Shown: piece after piece, positions 6,512-7,344 of the stretch | Position numbering within the stretch: position 1 is the stretch's first letter | Layout: each line of letters starts with the position of its first letter | Program-made: the position numbers and the translations under genes | Notes under the pieces: model-generated | The model's input: only the letters and a program-made list of their open reading frames with translations | The model's database searches: none | What the model was told of the DNA's origin: nothing | Origin: Oscillospiraceae bacterium | GTDB lineage: Bacteria; Bacillota; Clostridia; Oscillospirales; Oscillospiraceae | Reading direction: 5' to 3' | DNA length: 7,344 bases | Assembly: GCA_020025395.1 (NCBI GenBank) | Contig: JAHHSE010000071.1 | Coordinates: 1 to 7,344, forward strand

Positions 6512-6653
6512 GACGCATTCCTCCTTTGGGCTGGGATTTCCGCGGGGGAAGGGAGGATGGGAGACGGTTGTGGCAGACTGAGTGAGGGGCCCCTTCCAAT
6601 TCAGGGACCAGACTGCCCGCTGTTTCCATGGTTGCTTGCTTTCTGTTCGGCAT
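6504..6653 (-). other. Leader ORF overlapping the clpC start (49 codons)
   Basis: An ATG at 6653-6651 follows AGGAGG (6669-6664) with 10 bases between, the best-looking initiation site upstream of clpC. The frame encodes MPNRKQATMETAGSLVPELE and continues to KGGMRHP before a TGA at 6506-6504, which lies 2 bases inside the clpC frame as counted from the ATC at 6511. The peptide resembles nothing I know and its codon use is not clearly protein-like. Its last codons, CAT CCC TGA C, would join the clpC frame by one +1 shift, giving MRHP-DHRFTRR. It may be a regulatory leader peptide, an N-terminal extension, or the trace of a one-base insertion (CC to CCC). Confidence 0.4.
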
Positions 6654-6724
6654 TTTGAAATCACCTCCTGGTTATTCTATCCGCTCCCGCAGAAAAATAG
6701 CCGTTGTCCTCATAAAAAATGGGA

Positions 6725-6752
6725 TTGCATTTTTAGAAACTTATGATATAAT
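6725..6752 (+). promoter_or_regulatory. Extended -10 promoter for the ferredoxin gene
   Basis: TTGCAT at 6725-6730 and a perfect TATAAT at 6747-6752 are 16 bases apart, and TGA directly before the -10 supplies the extended -10 TGn element. Transcription would begin near 6759, about 50 bases before the ferredoxin ATG. The transcript would start with the small hairpin GGCGG (6760-6764) against CCGCC (6770-6774). Confidence 0.75.
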
Positions 6753-6808
6753 TGACCATGGCGGTGATCCCGCCAATACAGCAGATTTTAATTCGGAGGT
6801 GTTTTCCA

Positions 6809-6979
6809 ATGGCTTTTGTCATCAGTGATTCCTGTGTCAGCTGCGGTGCCTGTGCCGATTCATGTCCCGTGGGCGCGATCTCTCAGGGCGACTCTCAGTA
6901 TGTCATCGACGCAAACTCCTGCATCGATTGCGGCAGCTGCGAGTCTACATGTCCCACCGGGGCCATTTCCCAGGGCTAA
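6809..6979 (+). CDS. Clostridial-type 2[4Fe-4S] ferredoxin
   Basis: A 56-residue soluble, low-potential electron carrier, the classic size for clostridial ferredoxins. It carries two cluster motifs of the form CxxCxxCxxxCP: C9, C12, C15, C19-Pro20 and C38, C41, C44, C48-Pro49. The two halves are an internal duplication (SCVSCGACADSCPVGAISQG against SCIDCGSCESTCPTGAISQG). In such proteins the first three cysteines of one motif and the last of the other bind each cluster. Typical partners are pyruvate:ferredoxin oxidoreductase, hydrogenase or Rnf, none of which is in the window. The frame is open upstream, but GGAGG at 6795-6799 with 9 bases to the ATG at 6809, and family length, fix the start. 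It is divergent from clpC and has its own promoter. The acidic, Ser-rich, Lys-free sequence is normal for the family. Confidence 0.96.
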   Translation: MAFVISDSCVSCGACADSCPVGAISQGDSQYVIDANSCIDCGSCESTCPTGAISQG

Positions 6980-7020
6980 TCCTGCATAGGAAATAAACCA
7001 ACAGCTCACTTTGGGCGGCG

Positions 7021-7075
7021 TTCCACAGGAACACAGTTTGAACCCCTACATAAATTCAGATTTGTTCCTGTGGAA
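7021..7075 (+). repeat. 13-bp perfect inverted repeat downstream of the ferredoxin
   Basis: TTCCACAGGAACA at 7021-7033 is the exact reverse complement of TGTTCCTGTGGAA at 7063-7075, separated by 29 bases. The right arm runs straight into the next hairpin. There is no T run directly after it, so it is more likely part of a composite 3' structure or repeat than a simple terminator. Confidence 0.7.
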
Positions 7076-7105
7076 GGGCGGTTGTGCTGCGGCACAGCCG
7101 CCCTT
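7074..7105 (+). terminator. GC-rich hairpin, probable ferredoxin terminator
   Basis: AAGGGCGGTTGTGC (7074-7087) pairs with GCACAGCCGCCCTT (7092-7105) through 14 positions, one of them a G-T pair, with a 4-base loop. It is followed by CGTTTGTCG, only a short T-rich tail. It is the strongest hairpin near the ferredoxin stop (95 bases downstream), hence the tentative terminator call. Confidence 0.5.
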
Positions 7106-7207
7106 CGTTTGTCGAAAAAACGCCCAGGGAAAGCGGATGTTCCGGGAGCCGGGAAAATCCCGGCATTAGGAAGGCTGCGGAAAAGGGCACGGACTTTCTC
7201 CACAGCC

Positions 7208-7236
7208 TGGAGCGCCGTTTCTGCGGAAACGGCGCT
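7208..7236 (+). repeat. Hairpin repeat, copy 2 (identical 29 bases to 3447-3475)
   Basis: TGG followed by the stem AGCGCCGTTTC (7211-7221), loop TGCG, and GAAACGGCGCT (7226-7236) matches the hairpin after the lipoprotein gene over 29 bases without a mismatch, in inverse orientation. Both copies lie downstream of genes and point the same way relative to the upstream gene. This suggests a dispersed REP-like or terminator-like repeat of this genome. Confidence 0.75.
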
Positions 7237-7242
7237 GAGACT

Positions 7243-7271
7243 GTCGAAAAACTCCTTCGGAGGTTTTCGAC
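7243..7271 (+). repeat. Hairpin with GTCGAAAA/TTTTCGAC arms
   Basis: GTCGAAAA (7243-7250) and CTCC (7252-7255) pair with GGAG (7259-7262) and TTTTCGAC (7264-7271), with one A-G mismatch and a TTC loop. The right arm, extended to TTTTCGACAAA (7264-7274), is also the exact complement of TTTGTCGAAAA at 7108-7118, so two alternative pairings exist. Confidence 0.6.
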
Positions 7272-7280
7272 AAAGAGCTG

Positions 7281-7340
7281 CGGTCTGATCCGTGCATAAT
7301 TTGTCCGCCTAATGCGGACAAATTTCACACGCTCAGACCG
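7281..7340. repeat. 60-base nested palindrome at the right end
   Basis: CGGTCTGA (7281-7288) pairs with TCAGACCG (7333-7340), CGTG (7291-7294) with CACG (7328-7331), and AATTTGTCCGC (7298-7308) with GCGGACAAATT (7314-7324) around the 5-base loop CTAAT. The whole forms one long interrupted hairpin or cruciform. There is no coding sequence here. Function is unknown; candidates are a repeat unit, a bidirectional terminator, or the end of a small mobile element continuing beyond the window. Confidence 0.65.
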
Positions 7341-7344
7341 ATAT

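Noticed and set aside
5645..6658. 337-codon open frame on the plus strand
   Set aside because: Antisense to the N-terminal half of clpC and its leader; no recognisable domain or initiation site.
6662..6664. GTG as the clpC start (866 residues)
   Set aside because: The GTG overlaps the AGGAGG Shine-Dalgarno itself, so it cannot be served by it, and the extra 51 residues have no counterpart in ClpC proteins.
6690..6770. CtsR operator in the clpC upstream region
   Set aside because: Only a single GGTCAA is present on the minus strand; the tandem GGTCAAA repeat needed for CtsR binding is missing.
7006..7328. Overlapping 65- to 90-codon frames on both strands after the ferredoxin
   Set aside because: They run through a chain of perfect hairpins and have no ribosome binding sites or known motifs; the inverted repeats force similar translations on both strands.
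1..7344. CRISPR array, tRNA or rRNA genes, toxin-antitoxin pair, or defence system
   Set aside because: I looked for regularly spaced repeats, tRNA-like cloverleaf segments and paired small ORFs on both strands and saw none. The repeats present are isolated hairpins.

Overview
The window reads as a chromosomal segment of a moderately GC-rich anaerobic member of the Clostridia. The closest-looking group is the Oscillospiraceae (Flavonifractor or Intestinimonas-like gut bacteria), but this is an inference from protein character and gene content, not from any search. Supporting signs are a 56-residue clostridial 2[4Fe-4S] ferredoxin, a ClpC-type unfoldase, acetate kinase, a DUF4358-type lipoprotein, a Firmicutes TmcAL enzyme, and strong Shine-Dalgarno and sigma-A-like promoter sequences.

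Layout, left to right. (1) 1-639, minus strand: the N-terminal half of tmcAL (tRNA-Met cytidine acetate ligase), running off the left edge. (2) 640-782: divergent intergenic region with a good promoter for ackA. (3) 783-1982, plus: complete ackA, 399 residues. (4) 2117-2821, plus: a secreted protein with a signal peptide, a stalk (copper amine oxidase N-terminal-like) motif and a beta-rich C-terminal half, with its own near-consensus promoter. (5) 2822-3491: no intact gene. This stretch is a scrap-yard of mobile-element remains: a perfect 16-bp hairpin followed by nine codons that look like the start of an IS orfA, an inverted left end of an IS256-like element with a 46-codon transposase fragment, and a decayed CPYCG-type reading frame. 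It ends in a strong hairpin. (6) 3492-4016, minus: DUF4358-like lipoprotein. (7) 4064-6511, minus: clpC, 47 bases upstream of the lipoprotein gene and probably co-transcribed with it. (8) 6512-6808: divergent control region, with a strong extended -10 promoter for the ferredoxin and a leader ORF in front of clpC. (9) 6809-6979, plus: the ferredoxin. (10) 6980-7344: no gene, but a dense series of hairpins, one of which shares 29 identical bases with the hairpin after the lipoprotein gene.

Functional picture. TmcAL consumes acetate and ATP to acetylate the wobble cytidine of elongator tRNA-Met, while AckA makes acetate and ATP from acetyl phosphate, so the divergent pair shares a metabolite. 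ClpC is a protein-quality-control unfoldase that normally feeds ClpP. The ferredoxin is a general low-potential electron carrier. Nothing here amounts to a defence system, CRISPR array or obvious new multi-gene system. The most unusual point is the start of clpC: its frame has no ATG, GTG or TTG at the expected N-terminus. An AUC codon lies exactly where residue 1 should be, 8 bases after a perfect AGGAGG, and a leader ORF with its own strong Shine-Dalgarno runs into the clpC frame at CCC-UGA-C, where one +1 shift would join the two frames.
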